DNA of 64,000 bases from Ovis canadensis (lineage: Eukaryota; Chordata; Mammalia; Artiodactyla; Bovidae): NCBI RefSeq assembly GCF_042477335.2, contig NC_091262.1, positions 75,068,001 through 75,132,000 of the forward strand, read 5' to 3'. A program made the position numbers and the translations under genes. Below, piece after piece: positions 1-9,468 of this stretch; positions within the stretch are counted from its first letter, which is position 1, and each line of letters starts with the position of its first letter. The notes beneath the pieces were generated by a model that was given only the letters and a program-made list of their open reading frames with translations, searched no databases and was not told the origin of the DNA.

Positions 1-375
1 GCTGTGTTCCTTGCCTCTTTGCCACCCTGTGTTTGCTAGGACTGGATTATTCAAGATGAATTTGCCCTCATATGTCTGATGACTGACTGGGCTGGTATCA
101 CTAGAACAGCCAGGCCCAGCTTGGCATCTTGCTCCCAGTACACACCTCCGAGTGGCTAGCTCGGGCATCCTTCCAGCACGGTGGTCTTGGGTGAACTGGA
201 CAGCTGGCCCCCTTCCGGAGTGACTAATCCAAGGCCAAGCCAAAACTCCAAGGGTTCTTATCACCTAGACTTAGAATTCAGTGTCCCTCCTCCCACATTC
301 TGCTGACCAAGCAAGTCAGTAAGGCCAGTCGCAGTTTCAGAGGAAAGGAAACAAACTCCACGTCTCCATCAGCAG
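1..375. repeat. Old interspersed repeat, family not assigned
   Basis: The stretch has the look of an ancient mammalian repeat (phrases such as CTGGATTATTCAAGATG and ATTCTGCTGACCAAGCAAG are familiar from many loci), but I cannot name the family. No open frame of interest is present. It is the distal intergenic flank of VRK1. Confidence 0.35.
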
Positions 376-597
376 AGTGCCAGAATCAGCAGCCATCTTT
401 ATGCTTTAAAGCCCATGCTGCCTATCCACCGTGACCCAGTGTTCCAGCTGGTGGTCTCTCCACGCCCTTCTCCACAGGGTCCCAGAACCATCCTTCTTAA
501 CCACAGATCAAACCACGTCATCTTCCTGCCCCCTGCACACACCCACTCACATGCATGCACACACACACTCACAAATATAGAGTTCTTCAACTGTTAC

Positions 598-1264
598 CAA
601 CCAGGTTCCCCAATCAGTAGAAACTGACTACAGACCAGAGGAGAAATTCAGGCAAGGCTTTACTGGGGCCCCTGCTTGCTTGCTTCTTGAGGGGGAGGCA
701 AGTTTCTTCCTTCTCCGGAATGAGAGCAGGGTGTGTCCAGGGATTAGGCCAGAGCGGCGGCTTAGGCGGCCTGCCCTCCCCACCAGGGGTACTGTGTACA
801 AGTGACATGTGCCGTGCCCTGTTTTTGTTCCCAACCCCCTGGCTTTGCTCTAGGCTGTTCAAAAGTGGCAGTTAAATTTTTCTGGTCTCTCTGTATCTTT
901 TGTCCAGAATTTGCCCCAAATGTGCATTGTTATTCAGTCACTAAGTCGTGTCCAACTCTCTGCGACTCTATGGACTGCAGCACGCCGGGTGTCCCTGTCC
1001 TTCACCATCTCCTGGAGTTTGCTCAAATTCATGTCCATCGAGTCAGTGATGCCAAATGTGCAGGTTGGCAGTTATTTTCAGTCCCTTACAGTTTCTTTGT
1101 ATCTTGTTGCTTGATGACAGGTGTGTCCAGATGCAAACAAAGGATTCCAGGTCCCAGCCTTTGTCATAATCTCCCCTGAAGCCTCCCCGAGTTCCCTGGT
1201 GTTCACAGCTCAGGAAATTCTTCAGGGCCCAGCCTCTACACACTTCTCTACTCCTCTCGCTCAT
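598..1264 (-). mobile_element. Possible ruminant ERV LTR, interrupted by BovB
   Basis: The segment from 598 to 926, and probably on past 1,062, looks like a ruminant endogenous-retrovirus LTR in reverse. It has a pyrimidine-rich, G+C-moderate body without coding frames. A small BovB fragment interrupts it and leaves a clean target duplication. I am unsure of the family and of both ends, and I see no internal retroviral genes. Confidence 0.33.
927..1051 (-). mobile_element. BovB 3'-end fragment with target duplication
   Basis: About 125 bp of the BovB 3' end lies in reverse orientation (CAGTCACTAAGTCGTGTCC through GAGTCAGTGATG). The 11-bp direct repeat CCAAATGTGCA at 916-926 and 1,052-1,062 flanks it. 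It is therefore a heavily 5'-truncated retrotransposition event, not a decayed longer copy. Confidence 0.85.
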
Positions 1265-1297
1265 CTCCTGTTCTCCATCCTAATTTAGTCACACTGC

Positions 1298-1475
1298 TCC
1301 CTCCATACCCACTGGAGAATTGGTTCCAGCCCCCACTACCACTGTGGATACCAAATTCTCACATGCTCAAGCCCCTTTTATATAATGGCCTAGTAGAGTT
1401 GGGCCTCTGTATCCACAGTTCTAGATCCACAGATTCAATCATCTTGGACCTGCAGATACAAAGCCCACTGTACTT
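1298..1475. mobile_element. Tigger/MER2-like DNA transposon remnant
   Basis: The sequence contains a degraded version of the phrase GTGGATACCAAATTCTCACATGCTCAAGCCCC and TATATAATGGC spread across this block, with CTCTGTATCCACAG near the end. This is typical of the terminal part of MER2/Tigger elements. A better-preserved relative lies at 43,740. Confidence 0.45.
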
Positions 1476-1721
1476 GTCATTCCAAAAGTCCCCCTGTCCT
1501 TCTCTGGGGGCTTTACATGTGCTGCCTCCATAGCAGTCTTGCCTCCTCTGACTATTTCCTCCAGCAGCAGCTCATCTTTCAGACAAAGCATCTCTGACAT
1601 CTGCCCCACCCCAGCCCACCCTGCAAGGTGTGCCTTTATCTCACGCACCGTGTCATATCTGTTCACGCATCCTTCCTGCCTTTTAGACAATGAGCTCCTT
1701 GCAGCCAGGAGCCATATTTCT

Positions 1722-1888
1722 TTCTTTTCATGTTTTTTTAAGTCTTTACTGAATTTGCTACAACACTGCTTCTGTTTAATGTTTGGGTCATAAGGCAGGT
1801 GGGATCTTAGCTCTCCAACCAGGAGTTGAACTCACACCCCTGGCATTGGAAGGTGAAGTCTTAACCACTGGACCAAAAGGGAAGTCCC
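1722..1888 (-). mobile_element. CHR-type tRNA-Glu SINE (reverse)
   Basis: In reverse orientation it ends with the SINE start AAGGGAAGTCCC and includes the B-box-like stretch around GGAGTTGAACTCACA. The near-identical 15-mers AGGAGCCATATTTCT (1,707-1,721) and AGGAGCCGTATTTCT (1,889-1,903) flank it as a target duplication with one mismatch. Confidence 0.68.
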
Positions 1889-1947
1889 AGGAGCCGTATT
1901 TCTGAGGGTGTTGTCTTTGCCTGAGAGAGGACACGGAAGCAGTGTGC

Positions 1948-2186
1948 ATACTTTGGTCACCGGATGCGAAGAGCCAACAGATTGGAAAAGATCCTGATGC
2001 TGGGAAAGACTGAGGGCAAGAGGAGAAGGGGGTGGCAGAGGATGGGATGAGATGGTTAGATGGTGCCACTGATCCAGTGAACATGAGTTTGAGCAACTCT
2101 GGGAGATAGTGAAGGACAGGGACTCCTGACATGTGGCAGTTCATGGGGTGGGAAAGCGTCGGACACAACTTAGCGACTATACAGCA
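1948..2186 (+). mobile_element. BovB 3'-end fragment
   Basis: The segment is homologous to the last ~240 bp of BovB in forward orientation. It contains AAGATCCTGATGCTGGGAAAG, then GAGGAGAAGGGGGTGGCAGAG, and ends GTCGGACACAACTTAGCGAC. Several substitutions and the lack of an upstream part indicate a 5'-truncated, non-coding copy. Confidence 0.75.
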
Positions 2187-2954
2187 ATGTTACAGATGAA
2201 GTGACCCAACCAAAAACACACATTGGGAGTAAAAAAGAGGGTTAGAATCAAGCTTCTTGGGCTTGGTTCTGAATTCTGGATGGCTTGGATGTCTTTGCTC
2301 AAGGCACGTGCCTGAAGAAGCTTGCTGCAGTCCAACCAGGATAGTTTCAATATCTGCAAATGGGTGTACGGAAAATGCAGTCCTCTGAAACGTGTCTTAC
2401 TCACTGGCTGGAGGTCCAGCCCCACCGTGGGGTTAGCTTTTGCCTGGGCTGCTTCCAGAGAAGCCTTCTGGGGGAAAGGATCAATGGCAAAATTGGTAGA
2501 TCCAGAAAGCCTTTTGCAATAAAAGCTTTTTATGCTTCTTGTTCAAAGCGTTTAAGTGCCTTTTAGATCACAGATTGAACCATCGACATTATAAAGTGGA
2601 ACCTTTTAATACCAAAATACACTTCCAGAGTAAAATTCCATTATGGGAAAAAGCATTTCACGGCACCAGGCTAGATAATACTCTCATGTGTAATAGGATA
2701 TATGAAATGTTTGATGATAAACAGAGTTTCTCAGCATTGTAATGAGACGATTCACGCCACTCTGTGTGTATGTGTATATGTTGTGGGCGCATAAGAAGTT
2801 TCATCTCATTTTGGACACCAGTTTCTTTATCTGTGAGTAGTAAGAATTGGGGTTGATGGGCACTAAGGTGCTTCCTATTGTCAGCTTATGTGGAAAAGTC
2901 ATTTTCCTACTCTTGGTTTCCATTTTCTCATTCTTAAAATGAGGGCTTTTGAAT

Positions 2955-3345
2955 CAATCAGGAAACTTTTAGTTGCAAGTGATAGCTCAAACTGTCTTAA
3001 GCAAAAAAAAAAAAGTGACTATCAGGCTCATGTCTCTACGAACCTCGAGTGTTCAGGCAACAGTGTATCCAGCATTGTTACAAGGACTTGGTGCCCCTCT
3101 CTCTCATCATGGTCAGTCAAGCTCCTTCCCTTTGCCCCAAGTTCACATTCTCCGCCAGGAGAGCAGAAAGAGAACTTTTTCTCAGTATTTCCCACCAAAG
3201 CCCCTGAGTCGAACCTCATCTGCTCAGATTGGATCATGTGTCCCTCCCTGGGCCAATCAGCATTTTCGGGTACAATTACACTAGTTGGCCAGGCCTGGGT
3301 CACGTGACCACCCAGAGTGGAAGCAGGAAGTGGGGTCTGCACCTT
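2955..3345. repeat. Ancient mammalian repeat, unassigned
   Basis: The block starting near TTTTAGTTGCAAGTGATAG and ending near GGCCTGGGTCACGTGACC has phrases seen in many mammalian loci. I recognise it as an old repeat but cannot place the family. An A12 tract lies at about 3,003-3,014. Confidence 0.35.
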
Positions 3346-3564
3346 TCAGCTGTGAAGAAAGAGTCATCAAGGATCATTCCCTTTGGCCTCCTAGGAAGCT
3401 GCTGATAGAGGAAGGTGGAGAGGATGTGGGGCAGAGGAAATGGCAGATATGCATCTGGGGTTGAACTTGCTCTAGCTGGCCTGGAGGCTTGCTCAAGCAG
3501 TAGACGCTTATGAATAAGAAATGCTTGGTGCCAGAGGCACTTTTGAGATGATTAAATCCCATGT

Positions 3565-3680
3565 TTTTGCTTCAAGTTAAACAGACCAAGGCTCAGAGAG
3601 GAGAAGTGACTGACTCAAGGTCACTTGAGTCTTCAGTAGCAGGCCTACCGCAAGCACTCAGGCCTCTTACCCTCAGCTTC
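3565..3680 (-). repeat. MIR SINE remnant (reverse)
   Basis: The phrase AGGCTCAGAGAGGAGAAGTGACTGACTCAAGGTCACTTGAG, interrupted by substitutions, is the reverse of the MIR core. It is old, with no target duplication visible. Confidence 0.45.
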
Positions 3681-3879
3681 ACGCTCTTGGACTCTCCTCT
3701 CTGAACTCTGCAGCAAGAGAGGCCTCCTGGAAAGGGGTGACCCAGGGGAGCCTCTCCTCGGTCTGGTTCGGGCTTTGCTGTTTATACTAGCTTCCGCTGA
3801 TAGCAACCCTCCGGCACAGCAAATTTGAATATTTCAGGTTGGCTGCTGCCTTCTAAGTTTCCTTACACAATGAGGACTC

Positions 3880-3990
3880 TCAGATGTGATTTATGATTAT
3901 GTTACCCATTTGCTGTGTGCTCTTGGTCAGGTCACTTAACCTCTCTGGGCAGCAGTTTCTCAATTTGTAAATTTACCCTTATATCAGAGT
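3880..3990 (+). repeat. MIR SINE remnant
   Basis: TTGCTGTGTGCTCTTGGTCA, followed by CACTTAACCTCTCTGGGCAG and CAGTTTCTCAATTTGTAAA, is the conserved core and 3' part of MIR in forward orientation. Confidence 0.6.
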
Positions 3991-4548
3991 TCCTCCTTAT
4001 TGCTCTCTCCCCACAGGTACCCCCGGGATCTCTGATGTTCTAGAAGACCTCCCAGGGGGATCTCTTGAGTGTATTAGAATACATTTCAGGAATGTATTAA
4101 ATGGCTTTATGTTCTAGAAGTTCATCTAATACATTCCTCCACAATCGAGGTTTCCATGAAGGCTTGACTAACTTCTCTAAGGAAGAATTTGTATTTAACA
4201 AAGGGTTTAAAGAGTATAGGGGCTTTCTTATAATGAGAGCGTTCCAGGTAGTGTGGGATGGACATATACCCAGCTCTGGAGAAGACCACACCTGGGTTCA
4301 AACTTTGACTCCACCATCTGGTTTAACCTTAAACTTCTGGTAAAACCAGAGATGCCCTCTATTTCCATCTCTGGAGAGTGGGGATCCTTCAGAGTGGTTG
4401 TGCTTGTGCCAGAGCAGGACCCAATCTGGGGAGGACATGCGGCAGTGGGGGGCATGCCCAGCAGCACCTGAAGTCAGAAGGAAATTGTCAGCACAGCCCC
4501 CCTCTCTGTATCCCATTCAAGGGAATGGCAGTGACGTTGCCTCTCTGG

Positions 4549-5188
4549 TGTTATGGGTTGAATCGTGTCCCCAACAAGATAAGTTCAAGCCCTTACCCCT
4601 GTACCTGCACATGCTGCCTTATTTGGAAATAGAGTCATTGCAGTTGTAACCAAGTTAAAGATTTTGAGATGAGATCGTCCTGGGTTTAGGGTGGGTCCTA
4701 AATCCAGGGACTGGCGTCCTTAAAAGAGAAAGAAGAGGGAGATTTGATGGACACAGAGGAGGAGGCCGTGAGAAGACAGAGGCAGAGATTGGAGTGATGC
4801 TGCCGCAAGCCAAGGAGTGCTGAGACATGCCCAGAGCCACGAGAAGCTGGAAGAGGCAAGGAAAGGTTCTCCCCTAGTTTTTGATCCTGATGACACTCTG
4901 GGGGGATTGGTTTTTTTTTCATTTGTTCTTTTAATATTTAATTAATTAATTTATTTATTTATTTGGTCTTAGTTATGGTATGTGGGATCTAGTTCCCTGA
5001 CCACGGATTGAACTTAGGTCCCCTGCATTGGGAGTTCGGATCCTTAGCCCCTGGACCACCTGGGAAATCCCCCTGCTGACACTTTGATTTTGGACTTCTG
5101 GTCTTCAGAACTGTGAGAGATACATTTCTGCTCTTTTAAGTCACCTGTTTGTGACAATGTGTCACGGCACTCACAGGAAACTAATACA
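4549..5188 (+). mobile_element. MLT1-type solo LTR with nested SINE
   Basis: The element begins TGTTATGGGTTGAATCGTGTC and ends AACTAATACA, the expected TG...CA boundaries of an ERVL-MaLR MLT1 LTR. Internal landmarks include CTTATTTGGAAATAGAGTC and CAGAACTGTGAGAGA in order. A reverse CHR SINE at about 4,914-5,072 splits the 3' third. There are no internal retroviral sequences, so it is a solo LTR or an isolated end. Confidence 0.75.
4914..5072 (-). mobile_element. CHR-type SINE (reverse), nested in MLT1
   Basis: A T-rich start with an (ATTT/ATTA)-like run, then GATCTAGTTCCCTGACCACGG and ending CACCTGGGAAATCCCC, is a reverse CHR SINE including its A-rich tail. Its position inside the MLT1 LTR shows that it is younger. 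Confidence 0.68.
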
Positions 5189-5225
5189 GCTACCAACCTA
5201 AGTTTATGATAAAACAGAAACTTTG

Positions 5226-5433
5226 GGACTTCCCAGGTGGCTCAGTGGTAAAGAATCCACCTGCCAAGCAGGAGATGGAGATTTGATCTCTGGGTTGGGA
5301 AGATTCACTGGAGAAGGAAACGGTAGCCCACTGCAGTATTCTTGCCTGGGAAATCCCATGGACAGAGGAGCCTGGCGGGCTACAGTCCACAGGGTTGCAG
5401 AGTCAGACACAACTTAGCAACAAAACAACGACA
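5226..5433 (+). mobile_element. Bov-tA SINE (left part of a compound insertion)
   Basis: The SINE starts GGACTTCCCAGGTGGCTCAG (tRNA-derived head), has the B-box-like GATTTGATCTCTGG, and continues into the Bov-A part ending AGTCAGACACAACTTAGCAAC. The 15-mer AAAACAGAAACTTTG precedes it at 5,211-5,225. The identical repeat does not follow the SINE. It recurs at 5,625-5,639 after a second SINE. Confidence 0.85.
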
Positions 5434-5489
5434 AAAACCTTCCAGCTACTGTCTGTTCTGCTCGCCTTCATAAGCTCTTCCCTTTGTGG

Positions 5490-5624
5490 GACACCCCTTG
5501 TGGTCCAGTGGCTAAGACTCCAAGCTCCCAAAGCGAGGGCCCCGGTTTGACCCCTGGTCAGGGAACTAGATCCCATAGGCCACAACTAAGACCCAGTGCA
5601 GCCAAACAAATAGATAAATGGTAA
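5490..5624 (+). mobile_element. CHR-type SINE (right part of a compound insertion)
   Basis: The forward CHR SINE includes TTGTGGTCCAGTGGCTAAGA, CCCCGGTTTGACCCCTGG and AGGGAACTAGATCCC. It ends in an A-rich tail with AAACAAATAGATAAATGG. The right copy of the 15-bp direct repeat overlaps the last A residues. A 56-bp non-SINE spacer separates it from the Bov-tA to the left. Confidence 0.75.
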
Positions 5625-6224
5625 AAAACAGAAACTTTGCAAGTTCTGTGGCCTTGACTCAAACTGCCTTTCTGACTACAAAGTAATTTCATCTCTCTCT
5701 CTCTCGCCCCTCCCCTCCATTCATTCTCAGCATGTGCCCTATCTTTATGTTCAGTCTGATTACCCATGGAAATTTCCCCTACTGAGCTGATTAATCAAAA
5801 TACTGAGTCATTCATATTATGCTTATAAATTCCTGATGGTGCTTAAACATAGTAACAGATACGTGCAAATAAACCCAGCTACAACCAGAGTGATTATTGG
5901 TGATTTAATTCCCTCCAGGATCATAAGAGGGAGTGAAATTATATGGCAGGACTGCATTTTTAATGATATGTGTTTACTAATAGGAAACATATCAATACAT
6001 TATACATGCATAGGCTTTGGTTAGTCAGCCACCTCAAACTATTCATTTGTTCATTCAACAGATTTTTATGGGCCCGGGTACCAGGCACTGTGCAAGCCCT
6101 CTGCTCTTAGGGAATCTTTCTTCTCGTGCAGGAGACAAGCAACTGACTGTGCGAAGACATTGGGTGTTGACTTTGAAGGTGAGAGCTTTAAAGGAAGAAT
6201 ACAGTGTGCTGAGGGAGTAAAGTT

Positions 6225-6335
6225 GAATGCAGTGGTTGAGGGCGTGGGCTCTGGAGGCAGAATCCTTGGATTTGAGTCCCAGCCCTTCCACGCATTAGCT
6301 GTGTGCCTAAAATAAACTACTGACATTGTTGGGCT
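6225..6335 (+). repeat. MIR SINE remnant
   Basis: TGCAGTGGTTGAGGGCGTGG, then CTCTGGAGGCAGAATCC and the ATTAGCTGTGTGCC core, match the MIR 5' half and core in forward orientation. Confidence 0.6.
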
Positions 6336-6357
6336 CCCTTTCTTAGTTCCATAATCC

Positions 6358-6580
6358 TTCAGTTCGCTTCAGTCCCTCAGTCGTGTTTGACTCTTTGTGA
6401 CCCCATGAACTGTAGCCCTCCAGGCTCTTCCATCCAAGGGGATTCTCGAGGCAAGAATACTGGAGTGGATTGCCATGCCCTCCTGCAGGGGATCTTCCTG
6501 ACTCAGGAATCGAACCCAAGTCTCTTGCGTTTCCTGCATTGGGTGGCGGATTCTTTACCACCATCACCACCTAGGAAGCC
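6358..6580 (-). mobile_element. Bov-tA SINE (reverse)
   Basis: The reverse copy runs from CAGTCGTGTTTGACTCTTTG, through AGGCAAGAATACTGGAGTGG, to the tRNA-like head CACCTAGGAAGCCC. CCTTCAG occurs at both edges and may be a short target duplication. Confidence 0.85.
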
Positions 6581-7004
6581 CTTCAGGCCTGGTACTTTTT
6601 GCTTCTCAATGGGTAGCCTGTAATGAACCAGAAATTAACCTGAAATAACCAAGCTCCTCTGACTTGGGTAGGACTCAGTCTCCTTTGCAAGGGGCAGCAG
6701 CTGGCTCTGCTTGCTCTTTCACCTTTCCAATTGTTGCTTTCCTTTTGCGCAGCCTTGGAGGTTTTCTCATGCAGCTGACTCTTCAGTCTCAAAGGACTGT
6801 GGTTTCCTTCTTGAGTTCTAGCCACCTTGTGGCCTGTGGACTGTGGAGTGTTCTCAATGGAAAGGTCTGATAAACATGGGTCTCCCACACAGTGGCTCCC
6901 TTCTTTCAAGCGTCAAACCCCCTTCAGTCTGCCTGCGGTTGGCTACCGTCCTGTGGGAGATGAGCGTGACATAAGTGAGTCCACCATTGCTGCTGGAACG
7001 CTCT

Positions 7005-7251
7005 GTTTTTCTTTTTGGCTGTGCTGGGTCTGTGTTGCTGCATGTAGGCTTTCTCTAGCTGCAGTGATGGGGGCTACTCCACTGAGGCACGTGTGCTCCT
7101 CATTGAAGTGGCTTTTCTTGTTGCAGAGCACGAGCTTCAGGTGCACTGGCTCAGTAGTTGTGGCACATGGAATCTTCCTGGACAGGGGGTCGAACCCACG
7201 TCACCTGCATTGGAAGGAGGATTTTTATCCACTGCGCAACCAGGGAAGTCC
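7005..7251 (-). mobile_element. CHR-type SINE, near full length (reverse)
   Basis: The long reverse form starts TTTTTGGCTGTGCTGGGTC, passes AGTAGTTGTGGCACATGG and GGGGTCGAACCCACG, and ends CACTGCGCAACCAGGGAAGTCC. The internal B-box region is clear. Moderate divergence suggests an older ruminant or cetartiodactyl insertion. Confidence 0.75.
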
Positions 7252-7346
7252 TTTGACTTATTTATTTTATTTTTTTGATCTATATTCCCTCCTTGGGTTA
7301 GTTCATCCATCCTCATGGATAAGCCATTTTCATGTCTTTTCTTTGA

Positions 7347-7815
7347 AATTAATTTTTATTGCTTTATAATGCCATGTTAGTTTCTACTGTACAGTAAAGT
7401 GAGTCAGCCATGTGTATACGTATATCCCCTCTTTTTTGGATTTCCTTCCCATTCAGAGAGCACTGAGTGGGGTTCTCTTGGCTATACAGGAGGTCTTCAT
7501 TAGTTATCTATTTAATACAAATTATAAATGGTGTATATATGTCAATCCCAGTCTCCTAGTTCACTCCGCTCTCCCTTCTTTCCCCGCTTGGTGTTCATAC
7601 TGTTCTCTATGTTTGTGTATCTGTTTCTGTTTTACAAATGAGATCATCTATATAATTTTTATAGATTCCACATATATGCATTAATATACAATATTTATTT
7701 TTCTCTTTCTGACCTAGAGTCTGCATGACAGACTCTAGGTCATCCAAGTCTCTACAGATGACCCAATTTCGTTCCTTTTTTATGGCTGCGTGACATTCTA
7801 TTGTCCGTTTCCATT
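7347..7815 (-). mobile_element. L1 3' end (reverse)
   Basis: The antisense L1 3' UTR is recognisable by TTGCTTTATAATGCCATGTTAG near the left and TTTTTATGGCTGCGTGACATTC near the right. A short local inverted repeat (GACCTAGAGTCTG / CAGACTCTAGGTC, about 7,711-7,742) lies inside it. Confidence 0.6.
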
Positions 7816-8175
7816 TCTAACAAGCTGACTATGTCATGATGATTCCCAAGGTTTTCTTTCTACCCTCTGAAATCTGCATAGATATGAACATAAAGAGAGC
7901 AATGAGCCTTAAAGATGTAGAAGCTGGAGCTGAAGAAGTGGTGCAAGCAGGCAGCATTGCAAAGTTTTCAGAAAAGGAAAGTGAAACTAGGGCAGACTCT
8001 AGTGTTATAAGAACCATTATAATTTCTTTGCTTTTAAATTAATTTTTTGTTGCTTTATAATAAGGAGGAGGAGCACGTTCAGGAGGAGAACATGCTTTAA
8101 GAAGAGATAATGGGCCAACCGTGGGCCCGTGGTCTTGTCTTGTTCTCCTATCCTGAGAACCTAGCACAGCACCCC

Positions 8176-8340
8176 GGCTGTAGTAGGTGTTCAATAAACC
8201 TTTGTGAAACAATAAATTAACAAACTTAGATTTACACAAGCATATTCCTTGAAGGGCTCTGCACTGTGTCCTGAATCCTCTTTAAGTTCCTTCTCAGATT
8301 TTTAAAACACCCAAGGCTTTATCTCTATCCTGTAAGATCA
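8176..8340 (+). repeat. Left arm of a 165-bp inverted repeat
   Basis: This arm reads GGCTGTAGTAGGTGTTCAAT at its outer end. Reversed and complemented, it aligns with 9,053-9,219 along its whole length. The outer 122 bp have about 12 mismatches by my count (about 90% identity) and the inner 43 bp about 8. The loop is about 712 bp. The outer part resembles an L2-type 3' end, but the similarity between arms is far too high for two independent ancient insertions. Confidence 0.85.
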
Positions 8341-9052
8341 ATGCCAGGCAGAGGAAACAATAATCTACTTCACAGATTATCCTGTGGTTTAGTTTTAATT
8401 TCCGAAGATAAATGTTACCTCTGTTAGGTCATAAGTTCTGCCTCTGCTGCAGGTGTTAGCTTCTGAAAATATTGTCTGAGCTCAGCTCCCTGGTGAGAAA
8501 TACAAATCCTGGGAAATTGCAACCCGGGTTTCTTTTATAATGGTCACTAATGGTCTGCAATCAAGACACACCTGTTAGAGGCAAAACAACAATTGACTTG
8601 TTTGCTTGACGTGCATATGATTTATCAACAGCCTGATTATTCACTGTCTCTCAGGGTATTATCCAGAGAAATATATGCATAAAAATAGTGGGGGAAAGTC
8701 CACTGACCTAGTTTCAGTAGGCAGTGTGGACTTATCACGGCTTTGGAGTCAAAGAATCCCAAGTATAAAAGCCCACTGTCACTAATGAGCCACAGTCATG
8801 GTTAAAGATCCTATTCTCACATAATAGGAAATTATAATCACGCTTGCCTTTCAGGATTGATAATAGGGATTACGTAAGTCAGCCACCTCTCAATGCCTCC
8901 CATAACAGATGTGCAATGCCTTTTCATTCCAGTCCCATTTTGCTGTCTTCTAGGAATTCTGTTAATTTCCACCTGATCTTGACACTTATGTCAGTTGATC
9001 AGATTTCTGAAGGTCTGGGACCATGTGTGTTTTATGTTCCTTTTGACATCAG

Positions 9053-9219
9053 TGGTCTTACAGCACAGAGACAAAAGCCTCAGGGGTTTTAAAAATCTGT
9101 CAAGCAACTTTAAGAGGATTCAGGACACAGTGCAGAGCCCTTCAAGGAATCTGCTAGTGTAAATCAAAGTATATTCATTTATTGTTTAACAAAGGTTTAT
9201 TGAACACCTACCACAGCCC
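9053..9219 (-). repeat. Right arm of the inverted repeat
   Basis: On the minus strand this arm begins GGCTGTGGTAGGTGTTCAAT and matches the left arm at 8,176-8,340. The best-conserved stretch, TTCCTTGAAGGGCTCTGCAC and the following 18 bases, is identical between arms. No target-site duplication is obvious outside the arms. Confidence 0.85.
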
Positions 9220-9239
9220 AGGTAGGAAGAGCATAATCA

Positions 9240-9450
9240 TTGACATCTCAGAGCTGAGATCAAATCCTGCCTCAACCACTTATTGGTTGTGTGACTTTGG
9301 GCAAATTGCCTGCCTAAGTTCTCTACGGCTTAATTTCCACATCTGTAAAATGGGCTAATTATGGTACCTACCTCATAGAGCTACTGGGAAACCCAAAGGA
9401 GACACTAGATGTGAAGTACTTGGGACCATTTCTGGTGCATAGTATGTGCA
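9240..9450 (+). repeat. MIR SINE
   Basis: CTCAACCACTTATTGGTTGT, then GTGACTTTGGGCAAATTGCC and CCACATCTGTAAAATGGGC followed by GTACCTACCTCATAGAGC, is an extensive forward MIR copy, one of the best preserved in the window. It abuts the BovB insertion site. Confidence 0.75.
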
Positions 9451-9468
9451 TATCTCCTGAGATACGTT

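Noticed and set aside
399..875. Small overlapping frames at the left edge
   Set aside because: They are in different frames on both strands, with no motif, and lie in what appears to be LTR sequence.
5226..5300. tRNA-like A and B boxes in SINE heads as tRNA genes
   Set aside because: They are the tRNA-derived heads of Bov-tA and CHR SINEs. The copies lack a complete cloverleaf and are followed by SINE bodies.
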